Origin: Scybalousia_A sp964626385 | GTDB taxonomy: Bacteria > Bacteroidota > Bacteroidia > Bacteroidales > P3 | Direction: 5' to 3' | Length of the DNA: 34,008 nucleotides | Assembly (NCBI GenBank): GCA_964626385.1 | Contig: CAZVEO010000012.1 | Span: forward strand, 1 to 34,008 | Made by a program: the position numbers and the translations under genes | Part shown: positions 33,655 through 34,008 of the stretch, one piece after another | Layout: each line of letters begins with the position of its first letter | How positions within the stretch are numbered: the stretch's first letter is position 1 | Notes under the pieces: generated by a model | Databases searched by the model: none | Told to the model about the DNA's origin: nothing | Seen by the model: the letters and a program-made list of their open reading frames with translations, nothing else

Positions 33655-34008
33655 GGTTACAGGCTGAGCCTGCACCCACAGGGTGTCTTATTAGGGCAAA
33701 GCCTTAAAAAAAGTAATACGCTTTGCGTCTATAAAAAAGCCTGAGGCTAAAGCTTTGCGTCTATGCTAACCTATAAAAAGTAATGGCTTTACCCTATAAA
33801 AAGCACCCTGTTGGCGCAAAATCGGTTTACTGGAAATCAATAAGTTACAAAAAAAAAGTGTGCACGCGTTTGGTCAGGTCAAAAAATGTTCGTAACTTTG
33901 TAAGAGAAAAAGATACCTACCTCAAAATTAACGATTTTTACCTTTATAACTACTTGATAATCAATAAAAACGAATCTTCGTTTCGATTTCTCGAAACGAA
34001 GATTCGTC
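33655..34008 (+). repeat. Dispersed promoter-hairpin element, copy 2 (cut by window end)
   Basis: It begins with repeat vocabulary in both orientations (CAGGCTGAGCCTG, CACCCACAGGGTG, AAAGTAATGGCTTT). From about 33775 it aligns with copy 1: GCAAAATCGGTTTACTG, AATAAGTTACAAA, GTGTGCACGCG, the promoter and the hairpin. The hairpin arms are ACGAATCTTCGTTTCGA (33970-33986) and TCGAAACGAAGATTCGT (33991-34007), a 17-bp stem with a 4-nt loop. No coding frame is present. Confidence 0.85.
33869..33900 (+). promoter_or_regulatory. Consensus promoter inside repeat copy 2
   Basis: TTTG (33869-33872), a 20-nt spacer and TAACTTTG (33893-33900), the same boxes and spacing as in copy 1, with a nearly identical spacer sequence. 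Confidence 0.7.

Overview
The window comes from an AT-rich Bacteroidota genome, most likely an anaerobic member of the Bacteroidales. The evidence is an LpxC-FabZ fusion protein, a BspA-like leucine-rich-repeat surface protein, repeated TTTG / TAnnTTTG promoter boxes of the Bacteroidetes type, secreted proteins ending their signal peptides in an AQ-like motif, a four-subunit ferredoxin-linked 2-oxoacid oxidoreductase, and tryptophanase. The species cannot be named from the sequence.

Layout. 1-959 (minus): a BspA-like repeat protein whose reading frame is broken by a run of nine G (positions 900-908 as C on the plus strand). One G fewer would join an ATG and an N-terminal leader to the signal peptide and repeats, so this looks like an on/off surface gene caught in the off state. 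960-1250: intergenic repeats. 1251-6277 (minus): an operon of TPR protein, folB, a short ComEC-type protein and a patatin-barrel (type Vd-like) protein, divergent from purL (6423-8660). 8735-11984 (minus): a secreted protein of unknown function followed by a type IIG-like restriction-methylation polypeptide. 12112-14319 (plus): lpxC-fabZ and lpxA for lipid A. 14335-15882 (minus): fcl (GDP-fucose) and cdd. 15883-16721: a repeat island. 16722-22036 (plus): nadE, purF and a large TPR protein. 22179-26310: queD, an AI-2E-family membrane protein and mutS2. 26435-29172: the vor-type oxidoreductase operon. 29316-31438: a DNA cytosine methyltransferase overlapping a restriction endonuclase gene that is interrupted by an in-frame TAA at its apparent domain boundary. 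31561-31800: a small membrane protein. 32017-33393 (minus): tnaA with a long leader. 33650-34008: a second copy of the repeat island, cut by the window end.

How it fits together. Most genes are housekeeping: purines (purL, purF), NAD, folate and pterins (folB, queD), pyrimidine salvage, lipid A and fucose glycans, amino-acid fermentation (vor, tnaA). The accessory layer is two unrelated DNA methylation/restriction loci, a switchable surface protein, and a dispersed intergenic element. Two copies of that element share about 230 bp containing a consensus promoter (TTTG-N20-TAACTTTG) pointing at a 15-17 bp perfect hairpin. With the poly-G switch and the split restriction gene, this element is the most promising part of the window. 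No CRISPR array, tRNA or rRNA gene was seen.
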